Positions 27,287 through 35,020 of a stretch of 64,000 nucleotides of DNA are shown piece after piece. The DNA is taken from NCBI RefSeq assembly GCF_030406905.1, contig NZ_CP129137.1, forward strand, positions 3,519,001 through 3,583,000. The letters are read 5' to 3'. The notes under the pieces were generated by a model. The model ran no database searches. It worked only from the letters and a program-made list of their open reading frames with translations, and was not told the DNA's origin. Position 1 is the stretch's first letter. Every line of letters starts with the position of its first letter. Origin of the DNA: Streptomyces sp. HUAS CB01. Lineage in GTDB: Bacteria; Actinomycetota; Actinomycetes; Streptomycetales; Streptomycetaceae. The position numbers were made by a program, and so were the translations under genes.

Positions 27287-27856
27287 TCAGCCAGCCGCTC
27301 CCAGGGGCCAGCTGTCCACCTCCTCGTAGCGCGGCCGCTCGCCCGGCCGGCCGCCGCCGGGCAGATTGCTGCGGACCAGCAGCAGCCGGGTCACCGTCCA
27401 CGGCCGGCCCTCGAAGGGGGCCAGGGCGTCGACGTACGGGCGCAGGTCGGTGTCGGTACGGGTGCGGGCGAGGGTCAGATGGGCGTGGTAGCGGCGGTGC
27501 TCCTCCATCGCGATGCCCGCACGCCGCGCCGCGGCGTCCGTGCGCTCGGCGAGCACCCGCATCGCGTCGAGCCCGCCCGCCGCGCCCACCCAGAGCGTCC
27601 GCCGGCCGAAGCGGCCCCCGCCGTGCAGCCGCAGCCGGAACTCCTCGCTGCGGCGGGCGGCCCGCCCGAGCCGCTCCCCCAGATCGGGGAGCAGCGCCTC
27701 GTCGACCTCCCCCATGAACGCGAGGGTGAAGTGCCACCCCGGCCGGCCGGTCCAGCGCAGGCCGTCCGCTCCGGGCAGCCCGTGCAGCCGGTCCACGGCC
27801 CGCCCGAGCTCCCGCAGGGCCTCCTCGGGCGGCATCACGGCGGCGAAGAGTCTCAT
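27287..27856 (-). CDS. thpR: RNA 2',3'-cyclic phosphodiesterase (2'-5' RNA ligase family)
   Basis: A 189-residue 2H-phosphoesterase. The two catalytic HxTx motifs are His42-Phe-Thr44 (WHFTLAFMGEV) and His126-Leu-Thr128 (YHAHLTLAR), at the usual spacing of about 84 residues. The N-terminus MRLFAAVMPPEEALREL is typical of ThpR. The enzyme opens 2',3'-cyclic phosphates of RNA ends to 2'-phosphates in vitro and joins 2'-5' half-tRNAs; the role in vivo is unclear. It stands alone, 90 bp from the MFS gene. Confidence 0.92.
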   Translation of the reverse strand: MRLFAAVMPPEEALRELGRAVDRLHGLPGADGLRWTGRPGWHFTLAFMGEVDEALLPDLGERLGRAARRSEEFRLRLHGGGRFGRRTLWVGAAGGLDAMRVLAERTDAAARRAGIAMEEHRRYHAHLTLARTRTDTDLRPYVDALAPFEGRPWTVTRLLLVRSNLPGGGRPGERPRYEEVDSWPLGAAG

Positions 27857-27945
27857 GCCCCGAGTCTCGCAGCGAGGGGTTCGCCCCCGCTCGGTGCCGG
27901 CGCGGGCGCCGGGACCCGTCGGCCCCGGCGCCCGCGCCGGAACTC

Positions 27946-29310
27946 CTACGCCGCGGCCGTCAGACGCTCGCGCGGAACCATCCGTACGTGCCGATGCCCG
28001 GGGCGGAGGTCCAGCTTCAGCCGCATGCCGCCGACCCTGACCAGGATCAGTCCGATCGTGACGGCCGCGATCGCCGCGACCGCGCCGCCCGTCGCCATGC
28101 CGGCCCGTACGCCGTAGGTGTCAGTGATCCAGCCGACGACGGGGGCGCCCACCGGCGTACCGCCGACGAAGACCATCATGTAGAGGCTCATGACCCGGCC
28201 CCGCATCACCGGGTCCGTCGCCATCTGGACCGACGAGTTGGCCGTCACGTTCACCGTCAGGCCGACCATGCCGATCGGGACGAGCAGCGCGGCGAAGAGC
28301 CAGAAGGACGGCGAGAACGCGGCCGCGATCTCCAGCACGCCGAAGAGGGCCGCCGCGCCGAGGAGCATCCGCAGCCGCGCGGAGGCGCGGCGGGCGGAGA
28401 GCAGGGCCCCGGCCAGGGAGCCGGCCGCCATCAGGGTGTTGAACAGGCCGTACGTACCCGCGCCCGCGTGGAAGACCTTGTCGGCGAAGGCCGTCAGCCA
28501 GATCGGGAAGTTGAAGGCGAACGTGCCGATGAAGCCGACGAGCACGATCGGCCAGATCAGCTCGGGCCGTCCGGCGACGTACTTCAGTCCCTCCCTCAGC
28601 TGGCCCTTGCCGCGCGGCACCCGTTCGGTCCGGTGCAGTTCGGCCGGACGCATCAGCAGCAGACCGATGATCGGCGCCAGGAACGACAGGCCGTTGAGCA
28701 GGAAGGCCCAGCCGCTGCCGACGGCGGTGATCAGCACACCGGCGACGGCGGGGCCGATCAGCCGCGCGGACTGGAAGTTCGCGGAGTTGAGGCTGACGGC
28801 GTTGCGGAGCTGCCCCGGCCCGACCATCTCGGACACGAAGGACTGGCGGGTCGGGTTGTCGACGACCGTGACCATGCCGAGCAGGAACGCGACCAGGTAG
28901 ACGTGCCAGACCCGGACCTCGCCGGACAGGGTGAGCACGGCGAGCGCGAGCCCGCAGAGGCCGAGGGCACCCTGGCTGAAGAGCAGCAGCAGGCGCTTGG
29001 GGTAGCGGTCGGCGACGACTCCGCCGTACAGGCCGAGGAGCAGCATCGGCAGGAACTGCAGGGCCGTGGTGATGCCGACGGCCGCGGACGAGCCGGTGAG
29101 GCTCAGGACGAGCCAGTCCTGGGTGATGCGGGCCATCCAGGTGCCCGTGTTGGAGACGATCGCTCCGGTGAAGAACAGCCGGTAGTTGCGGACCCGGAGC
29201 GAGGAGAACGTCCCCTGGCCCGTCCGGTCTCCCGGGGCTGCGGCGTGCGTGTCGTTGTCGTCGTGGGGCTTCGGTGCGGGTGCGGAGTCTGCTCCGGGTC
29301 CCGAACTCAA
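27946..29310 (-). CDS. MFS transporter (DHA3/enterobactin exporter-like), MarR-controlled
   Basis: A 454-residue major facilitator with 12 predicted transmembrane helices. It starts with FSSLRVRNYRLFFTGAIVSN and WMARITQDWLVL, with the loop motif GGVVADRYPKRLLL between helices 2 and 3. This set is typical of the MFS_3/DHA3 group that exports drugs or siderophores. The TTG at 29310 is chosen because AGGAGG lies 8 bases upstream; no ATG or GTG offers a better site. It follows the MarR gene by 25 bp, so the pair is one operon controlled by the MarR operator at 29779-29804. The C-terminal tail is arginine-rich and cytoplasmic. Confidence 0.88.
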   Translation of the reverse strand: MSSGPGADSAPAPKPHDDNDTHAAAPGDRTGQGTFSSLRVRNYRLFFTGAIVSNTGTWMARITQDWLVLSLTGSSAAVGITTALQFLPMLLLGLYGGVVADRYPKRLLLLFSQGALGLCGLALAVLTLSGEVRVWHVYLVAFLLGMVTVVDNPTRQSFVSEMVGPGQLRNAVSLNSANFQSARLIGPAVAGVLITAVGSGWAFLLNGLSFLAPIIGLLLMRPAELHRTERVPRGKGQLREGLKYVAGRPELIWPIVLVGFIGTFAFNFPIWLTAFADKVFHAGAGTYGLFNTLMAAGSLAGALLSARRASARLRMLLGAAALFGVLEIAAAFSPSFWLFAALLVPIGMVGLTVNVTANSSVQMATDPVMRGRVMSLYMMVFVGGTPVGAPVVGWITDTYGVRAGMATGGAVAAIAAVTIGLILVRVGGMRLKLDLRPGHRHVRMVPRERLTAAA

Positions 29311-29335
29311 AGAGGTCGCCTCCTCGGCTGGTCGT

Positions 29336-29773
29336 CTACAGGTGCGCGAGCTTCTCCAGTACGGGGGCGGCCGCGCGCAGCTTGGCCCACTCCTCCTCGT
29401 CCAGGCCCTCGGCGAGCGAGGCCAGCCAGGCGTTCCGCTTGCGGCGGGACTCCTCGAGCATGGCCTCGGCCCGCTCGGTCTGGCTGACCACCTTCTGCCG
29501 GCGGTCCTCGGGATGCGGCTCCAGCCGGACCAGCCCCTTGGACTCCAGCAGCGCCACGATGCGGGTCATCGACGGCGGCTGGACGTGCTCCTTGCGGGCC
29601 AGCTCACCGGGGGTGGCCGAGCCGCAGCGGGCGAGTGTGCCCAGCACCGACATCTCGGTGGGGCTCAGCGATTCGTCGACGCGCTGGTGCTTCAGGCGCC
29701 GGCCCAGCCTCATGACGGCCGAGCGCAGTGAGTTCACGGCGGCGACGTCGTCGCCGTGGGTCAGGTCAGGCAT
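29336..29773 (-). CDS. MarR-family transcriptional regulator
   Basis: A 145-residue winged-helix repressor. The DNA-binding core is LSPTEMSVLGTLARCGSATP, then GELARKEHVQPPSMTRIVALLESKGLV, with the wing RLEPHPEDRRQKVVSQTERA, flanked by N- and C-terminal dimer helices. The first ATG at 29785 lies inside the operator palindrome. The ATG at 29773, preceded by AAGGA, is therefore the more likely start (MPDLTHGDD). It leads the operon with the MFS exporter and should repress both genes until it binds a ligand, probably the exported compound. Confidence 0.88.
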   Translation of the reverse strand: MPDLTHGDDVAAVNSLRSAVMRLGRRLKHQRVDESLSPTEMSVLGTLARCGSATPGELARKEHVQPPSMTRIVALLESKGLVRLEPHPEDRRQKVVSQTERAEAMLEESRRKRNAWLASLAEGLDEEEWAKLRAAAPVLEKLAHL

Positions 29774-29778
29774 GTTCC

Positions 29779-29804
29779 TTAGCATAACTCATTACCTATG
29801 CTAA
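29779..29804 (-). promoter_or_regulatory. MarR operator palindrome
   Basis: TTAGCATA and TATGCTAA form a perfect 8-bp inverted repeat with a 10-base spacer, directly upstream of the MarR gene. The AT-rich sequence stands out from the surrounding GC-rich DNA and is the size of a MarR dimer site. Confidence 0.75.
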
Positions 29805-29905
29805 TGACCACTGGGTTGTACCCCGCATGCCTGCATCACTCAAATGAGTGAGATGGCTTCGGAAAGTGACGCACCGATCGGTTCCGGCCAACGATGCTGG
29901 CCGGC

Positions 29906-30169
29906 ATGGCAACGACAGCATCGAGCGCATCGGCAGTGCTCAGCCTGCGGATGGACGGCGAGCTGCTCGACCGGCTCCGGGAGCATGCCGCCAGACGCGG
30001 AATGAGCGTCCAGGACTACGTGGTCCGGACGCTCGTCCGGGACGACTTCGACGAGCGCTTCAAAGCGGCCGTCGACGAGACGGAGAAGTTCTACGGCCCG
30101 GTGCCGGACCGGCCGGGACCCTGCGGGGATCCCGGCCGGTCCGGCACCGGGCACGGTACGGCGAGGTGA
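29906..30169 (+). CDS. Ribbon-helix-helix (Arc/CopG-like) DNA-binding protein
   Basis: An 87-residue protein with a ribbon-helix-helix fold at about residues 9-50. The strand is SAVLSLRMDGELLDRL, helix A LLDRLREHAARRGM, and helix B SVQDYVVRTLVRDDFDERF. The fold is that of Arc/MetJ/CopG regulators and of many type II antitoxins. No toxin gene is adjacent. The final 20 or so residues are encoded by a perfect 23-bp inverted repeat and are Gly/Pro-rich, so the C-terminal tail is unlikely to be structured. The ATG at 29906 is chosen (MATTASSASAV); another ATG is four codons upstream. Neither has a clear ribosome binding site. Confidence 0.65.
   Translation: MATTASSASAVLSLRMDGELLDRLREHAARRGMSVQDYVVRTLVRDDFDERFKAAVDETEKFYGPVPDRPGPCGDPGRSGTGHGTAR
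30096..30152. terminator. Very strong hairpin inside the 3' end of the RHH gene (bidirectional terminator)
   Basis: Arms 30096-30118 and 30130-30152 form a perfect 23-bp stem with an 11-base loop, the longest perfect stem noticed in the window. It lies between convergent genes (RHH on plus, permease on minus) but overlaps the last codons of the RHH reading frame. Confidence 0.75.
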
Positions 30170-30214
30170 GGCCGGATGCCGGCGGCCGCGGAAGGCGCGG
30201 CGCCGGCGACGCGG

Positions 30215-31681
30215 TCAGGTGAGGCCCAGCGCCGGCATCGCGTAGTAGAAGAGGAAGACCGCCGAGACCACGTACATCGGGACCGGCACCTCACGGCCGC
30301 GCCCCACCGCGAGCCGCAGCACGCTGAAGGCGATGAAGCCGATGCCGATGCCGTTGGTGATCGAGTAGGTGAACGGCATCATCACCATGGCCAGGAACGC
30401 CGGCACGGCGATCGTGAAGTCGCTCCAGTCGATGTCCTTGACCGACCCGGCGAGGATCAGGAAACCGACCGCGAGCAGCGCGGGCGTCGCCGCCTGGGAC
30501 GGGACCATCGTCGCCAGCGGCGTCAGGAACAGCGCCACCGCGAAGAGCCCGCCCGTGACGACGGACGCGAGGCCCGTGCGCGCGCCCTCGCCGACGCCTG
30601 CCGTGGACTCCACGAAGCAGGTGTTGGCGGAGGAGGAGGTGGCACCGCCCGCGGCGACGGCGATGCCGTCGACGATCAGCACCTTGTTGATGCCGGGGAA
30701 GTTGCCCTTGTCGTCCATCAGCTTCGCCTCGTCGCCGACGCCGAGGATGGTGCCCATCGCGTCGAAGAAGCACGACAGCAGCACGGTGAAGACGAACAGC
30801 GCGCCCGTGAGCAGGCCGACCTTCTCGAACCCGCCGAACAGGCTGACCTGGCCGACGAGGCCGAAGTCCGGCGTGGCGACCGGATTGCCCGGCCACTCCG
30901 GCACCGTCAGGCCCCACGCCCGGCCGGGGAGCTGGGCGACCAGCTGGATGACGACGGCGACCACCGTCATCACGACGATGGAGACCAGGATGGCGCCCGG
31001 CACCTTGCGGATGAGGAGCGCGAGCGTGAGCAGCGCGCCGAGCACGAAGACCAGGACCGGCCAGCCGGAGAGATGACCGGTGAGTCCGAGCTGCAGCGGG
31101 ACGGTGGTGTGGGCGGCGTCCGGGATGCGGGAGACGAAGCCGGAGTCGACCAGGCCGATCAGCATGATGAACAGGCCGATACCGATCGCGATGCCCTTGC
31201 GCAGGCCGAGCGGCACGGCGTTCATGACCCGTTCGCGCAGGCCCGTCGCCACGAGCAGCATCACCACCAAGCCGGCGAGGACCACCATGCCCATGGCGTC
31301 GGGCCAGCTCATGCGGGGGGCGAGCTGGAGGGCGACGACCGTGTTCACCCCGAGGCCGGCGGCCAGGGCGATCGGCACATTGCCGATGACGCCCATGAGG
31401 AGCGTCGAGAAGGCCGCGGTCAGCACGGTCGCGGTGACCAGCTGGCCGCCGTCGAGCTGATGCCCGTACATGTCCTTGGCGCTGCCGAGGATGATCGGGT
31501 TCAGCACGACGATGTACGCCATGGCGAAGAAGGTGGCGAAACCGCCGCGAACCTCACGGGCGACCGTGGAGCCGCGGTCGGAGATCCTGAAGTAGCGGTC
31601 GATCCGGCCGGGGGCACGGGAACCGGAGTCGGGCCGCTGAGGCTGCCGGACGTCCGCGGGAGCGGTGGCCGTGGGGGGCAT
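30215..31681 (-). CDS. NCS2-family purine permease (AzgA-like)
   Basis: A 488-residue membrane protein of the NCS2/AzgA group with about 13 predicted helices. Diagnostic stretches are RGGFATFFAMAYIVVLNPIIL, GVIGNVPIALAAGLGVNTV, the motif DAMGTILGVGDEAKLMD, and SSSANTCFVESTAGVGEGAR. This group takes up adenine, guanine or hypoxanthine by proton symport. The ATG at 31681 is preceded by GAGGA. It is monocistronic and ends 60 bp before the strong hairpin at 30096-30152. The exact purine cannot be read from sequence, and no purine riboswitch was recognised upstream. Confidence 0.92.
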   Translation of the reverse strand: MPPTATAPADVRQPQRPDSGSRAPGRIDRYFRISDRGSTVAREVRGGFATFFAMAYIVVLNPIILGSAKDMYGHQLDGGQLVTATVLTAAFSTLLMGVIGNVPIALAAGLGVNTVVALQLAPRMSWPDAMGMVVLAGLVVMLLVATGLRERVMNAVPLGLRKGIAIGIGLFIMLIGLVDSGFVSRIPDAAHTTVPLQLGLTGHLSGWPVLVFVLGALLTLALLIRKVPGAILVSIVVMTVVAVVIQLVAQLPGRAWGLTVPEWPGNPVATPDFGLVGQVSLFGGFEKVGLLTGALFVFTVLLSCFFDAMGTILGVGDEAKLMDDKGNFPGINKVLIVDGIAVAAGGATSSSANTCFVESTAGVGEGARTGLASVVTGGLFAVALFLTPLATMVPSQAATPALLAVGFLILAGSVKDIDWSDFTIAVPAFLAMVMMPFTYSITNGIGIGFIAFSVLRLAVGRGREVPVPMYVVSAVFLFYYAMPALGLT

Positions 31682-31894
31682 ACGAGTCCTCGTCGAGGTG
31701 GTGCGGGGAAGCTGACCGCGCCCGACACTCCTTGGAGCTTCATACGAAGCAAACCGGCCGGACACAAACCGTTTCAGTATGAACGTATGACCCGAAGATC
31801 GGTATCTCCGCGCGTAGACGCCTGGGGGCACAGGGCGGTCACGGTCCTCGGGGACTCCGTCGGGGCCCGCAAGGGTGCCGCCTACACTGACCGC

Positions 31895-32155
31895 ATGGCG
31901 AAGTGGACCCCCAAGCACGAGGCACCCGAGCCCCTGGAGGGGCCGGTCGTCGCCACCATCACCGGCGGCACGATCCTGTGGTTCGTCCTCTTCCTGGTCC
32001 AGGTCCCCTTCTACGCCTGGTTCGCCGAGCGCGAGCTGGACTGGTGGGTCTGGACGTGCCTCGCCGGCGGCGGCCTGGGCCTCATCGGCATCTGGTACGT
32101 ACGCAAGCGCGACGCGGCGATCAAGCGCGCGGAAGCCGCGCGCGACACCGGCTGA
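31895..32155 (+). CDS. DUF2530 family small membrane protein
   Basis: An 86-residue protein, MAKWTPKHEAPEPLEGPVVA, followed by TITGGTILWFVLFLVQVPFY, AWFAERELDWWVWTCLAGGG and LGLIGIWYVRKRDAAIKRAE. Two hydrophobic segments and a basic C-terminal tail give a hairpin membrane topology. The family is restricted to actinobacteria and has no known function. TACACT (31883-31888) ends 6 bases before the ATG and there is no ribosome binding site, so it is probably leaderless. It stands between the purine permease and the P-type ATPase genes. Confidence 0.88.
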   Translation: MAKWTPKHEAPEPLEGPVVATITGGTILWFVLFLVQVPFYAWFAERELDWWVWTCLAGGGLGLIGIWYVRKRDAAIKRAEAARDTG

Positions 32156-32285
32156 CGGGCCCGCCCCATCCGCCGGGACCGTACCGCCGGCCGTGGACCA
32201 ACCCTCCCGCCGGACCCGGTCCCCGCCATGGCGGGATCCCCGGCTCGGGGGGTGAACGGGCCCGCGTCGCCGTACCGTACGAGGC

Positions 32286-34739
32286 ATGACTCAGCGGTCG
32301 GAGATCGGCAGCGACGGAACCGAGCCGCGCGGCGGCCCGGTCATCGACGCGGGGGCGGAGCTCGACCCCGTGCATCCCGTGCCGCCGCCCGTGCGGCACC
32401 GGCCCGGCGGGCTGAGCGCCCACGAGGTCGCCGAACGCATCGCGCGCGGTGAGGTCAACGACGTCCCCGTACGCAGCAGTCGCTCCACCGTCGACATCGT
32501 CCGGGGCAACGTCTTCACCCGCTTCAACGCGATCATCGGCGTGCTCTGGGTGATCATGTTCTTCGTCGCACCGTTCCAGGACACCCTGTTCGGCTTCGTC
32601 ATCCTCGCCAACACCGGCATCGGCATCATCCAGGAGCTGCGCGCCAAGAAGACCCTCGACGGCCTCGCCGTCATCGGCGAGGCGAAACCGACCGTCCGGC
32701 GCGACGGCGTCTCCGGCGAGGTGTCCACCTCGGAGATCGTGCTCGGCGACCTCATCGAACTCGGACCGGGCGACAAGGTCGTGGTCGACGGCGAGGTCGC
32801 CGAGGCCGACGGCCTCGAGATCGACGAGTCCCTGCTGACCGGTGAGGCGGACCCGGTCCTCAAGCGGCGCGGCGACCGGATGATGTCCGGCAGCTTCGTC
32901 GTCGCCGGCGGCGGGGCCTTCACCGCCACCAAGGTCGGCCGCGAGGCCTACGCGGCCCAGCTCGCGGAGGAGGCCTCCCGCTTCACCCTCGTCCACTCCG
33001 AACTGCGCTCCGGCATCTCCACGATCCTCAAGTACGTCACCTGGATGATGGTCCCGACCGCCCTCGGTCTCGTCGTCAGCCAGCTCTTCGTCAAGGGCGA
33101 CGACTTCAAGGACTCGGTCGCGCGCACGGTCGGCGGCATCGTGCCGATGATCCCCGAGGGCCTCGTGCTGCTCACCTCCGTCGCCTTCGCGATCGGCGTC
33201 ATCCGGCTCGGGCGCCAGCAGTGCCTCGTCCAGGAACTCCCCGCGATCGAGGGCCTCGCCCGGGTCGACGTGGTGTGCCTCGACAAGACCGGCACCCTCA
33301 CCGAGGGCGGCATGGACGTCACCGAGCTGCGCACCCTCGACGGCTGCGACGAGGACTACGTGCGCACCGTCCTCGGCGCGCTCGGCGAGTCCGACCCGCG
33401 GCCCAACGCCTCCCTCCAGGCGATCATCGAGGCCTACCCGGACCGGGAGGAGTGGCGCTGCACCGAGTCCCTGCCCTTCTCGTCGGCGCGCAAGTACAGC
33501 GGCGCCGCGTTCAGCGAGGGCGACGGACAGAGCTCGACCTGGCTGCTGGGCGCCCCCGACGTACTGCTGCCGCCCGGCGCCCCCGCCCTGCGCGAGGTCG
33601 ACGGCCTCAACGAGCAGGGCCTGCGCGTCCTGCTGCTCGCGCGCGCCGCGGTCGAGCTGGACGACCCGGACGTGGCCGCGGGCGCCCGGCCCACCGCGCT
33701 GGTCGTCCTGGAGCAGCGGCTGCGGCCGGACGCAGCCGACACCCTGCGCTACTTCGAGGAGCAGGACGTCGCGGCGAAGGTCATCTCCGGCGACAACGCG
33801 GTGTCGGTGAGCGCCGTGGCCGGCAAGCTCGGTCTGCCGGGCGCCGCGGACACCGTGGACGCCCGCAAGCTCCCGGCCGAGCGGGAGGCGATGGCCGACG
33901 AGCTCGCCGGCAACGCCGTCTTCGGCCGCGTCACCCCGCAGCAGAAGCGGGACATGGTCGGCGCCCTGCAGTCACGCGGCCACACGGTCGCGATGACGGG
34001 CGACGGCGTCAACGACGTCCTCGCGCTCAAGGACGCGGACATCGGCGTCTCCATGGGCTCCGGTTCCGAGGCGACGAAGGCCGTGGCGCAGATCGTGCTC
34101 CTCAACAACAGCTTCGCCACGCTGCCGTCGGTGGTGGCCGAGGGCCGCCGCGTCATCGGCAACATCACCCGCGTCGCCACGCTGTTCCTGACCAAGACGG
34201 TGTACTCGGTGCTGCTGGCGGTCCTGGTGGTCTGCTCCCAGGTCGAGTACCCCTTCCTGCCCCGCCATCTGACCCTGCTGTCCACACTGACCATCGGCGT
34301 CCCGGCGTTCTTCCTGGCCCTCGCGCCCAACAAGGAGCGGGCGAAGCCCCACTTCGTACGGCGGGTCATGAGGTACGCGATCCCCGGCGGGATCGTCGCC
34401 GCGGGCGCGACCTTCGCGACGTACCTCCTCGCCCGGCACCACTACAGCGGCCCCGGCGCACTGGCCGCCGAGACCAGCGCGGCGACGCTGACGCTGTTCC
34501 TCGTCGCCATGTGGGTCCTGGCGATCGTCGCCCGCCCCTACACCTGGTGGCGCGTGTGCCTGGTCGCCGCGATGGGGCTCGCCTTCCTGATCGTCCTCAT
34601 GGTGCCCTGGCTGCAGGACTTCTTCGCCCTGCGGCTGGTGGGCACGACGATGCCCTGGGCGGCGGTCGCCATGGCCGCGGTGGCCGCGGCGGTGCTGGAG
34701 CTCGCGTGGCGGTGGGTGGACCGCCGTTTCCCGGCTTAG
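32286..34739 (+). CDS. P-type cation-transporting ATPase (HAD-IC, CtpE-like)
   Basis: An 817-residue P-type ATPase lacking N-terminal metal-binding domains. The actuator motif is LTGEADPV, and the membrane motif VPMIPEGL lies in helix M4. The phosphorylated residue is Asp333 in CLDKTGTLTEGG, and the hinge is MTGDGVNDVLALKDADIGV (about residues 570-588). About ten transmembrane helices are predicted, including a six-helix C-terminal block. The PEGL motif (not CPC or CPx) argues against heavy-metal pumps and fits Ca2+/Mg2+-type P2/P-unassigned pumps such as mycobacterial CtpE, a calcium transporter. TACCGT ends 7 bases before the ATG. A perfect 14-bp hairpin follows the gene. Confidence 0.9.
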   Translation: MTQRSEIGSDGTEPRGGPVIDAGAELDPVHPVPPPVRHRPGGLSAHEVAERIARGEVNDVPVRSSRSTVDIVRGNVFTRFNAIIGVLWVIMFFVAPFQDTLFGFVILANTGIGIIQELRAKKTLDGLAVIGEAKPTVRRDGVSGEVSTSEIVLGDLIELGPGDKVVVDGEVAEADGLEIDESLLTGEADPVLKRRGDRMMSGSFVVAGGGAFTATKVGREAYAAQLAEEASRFTLVHSELRSGISTILKYVTWMMVPTALGLVVSQLFVKGDDFKDSVARTVGGIVPMIPEGLVLLTSVAFAIGVIRLGRQQCLVQELPAIEGLARVDVVCLDKTGTLTEGGMDVTELRTLDGCDEDYVRTVLGALGESDPRPNASLQAIIEAYPDREEWRCTESLPFSSARKYSGAAFSEGDGQSSTWLLGAPDVLLPPGAPALREVDGLNEQGLRVLLLARAAVELDDPDVAAGARPTALVVLEQRLRPDAADTLRYFEEQDVAAKVISGDNAVSVSAVAGKLGLPGAADTVDARKLPAEREAMADELAGNAVFGRVTPQQKRDMVGALQSRGHTVAMTGDGVNDVLALKDADIGVSMGSGSEATKAVAQIVLLNNSFATLPSVVAEGRRVIGNITRVATLFLTKTVYSVLLAVLVVCSQVEYPFLPRHLTLLSTLTIGVPAFFLALAPNKERAKPHFVRRVMRYAIPGGIVAAGATFATYLLARHHYSGPGALAAETSAATLTLFLVAMWVLAIVARPYTWWRVCLVAAMGLAFLIVLMVPWLQDFFALRLVGTTMPWAAVAMAAVAAAVLELAWRWVDRRFPA

Positions 34740-34756
34740 CCGTACGGACACACGAC

Positions 34757-34820
34757 GCCGTCCGCCGGGAGGGCGGGGCGCGCGCCGTCCGGTGCGCGCG
34801 ATCGCGAGGCGGAGGTCATG
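34757..34820. repeat. Partial relative of the MITE-like element at 25269
   Basis: The sequence around CGTCCGGTGCGCGCGATCGC and the following GGCGGAGGTCAT match 25285-25350 at most positions. The terminal inverted repeats and the right half are absent. It lies between the ATPase stop and its terminator. Confidence 0.5.
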
Positions 34821-34831
34821 GGCGTACCCGG

Positions 34832-34863
34832 GACGACGCGGCGCGTGGGCGCGCCGCGTCGTC
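34832..34863 (+). terminator. Intrinsic terminator of the P-type ATPase gene
   Basis: A perfect 14-bp stem (34832-34845 with 34850-34863) with loop TGGG, 93 bp after the stop. Confidence 0.7.
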
Positions 34864-35020
34864 GGGCGGGATGTCAGACCCGGCCTGGGTGACCGGTGCG
34901 TCCGTGCGGGCAAGAGCCGTTCCCCGCACCGTGGGCCGGCGCGTCCGGCCCGGGACGCGTCCCGGCCCGGGAAACGCCGCGCCCGGCCCTTGAGGGGTTC
35001 TCAGGGCTCCTCGGGGGTCC

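Noticed and set aside
29906..30169. RHH protein as the antitoxin of the RelE-like protein at 55779
   Set aside because: They are 26 kb apart, with no shared promoter or repeat; genuine type II pairs are adjacent.
30176..31894. Plus-strand open frame of several hundred codons opposite the purine permease
   Set aside because: The product is a His/Glu/Asp/Arg-rich shadow of the permease; only its final 86 codons (31895-32155) are the real DUF2530 gene.
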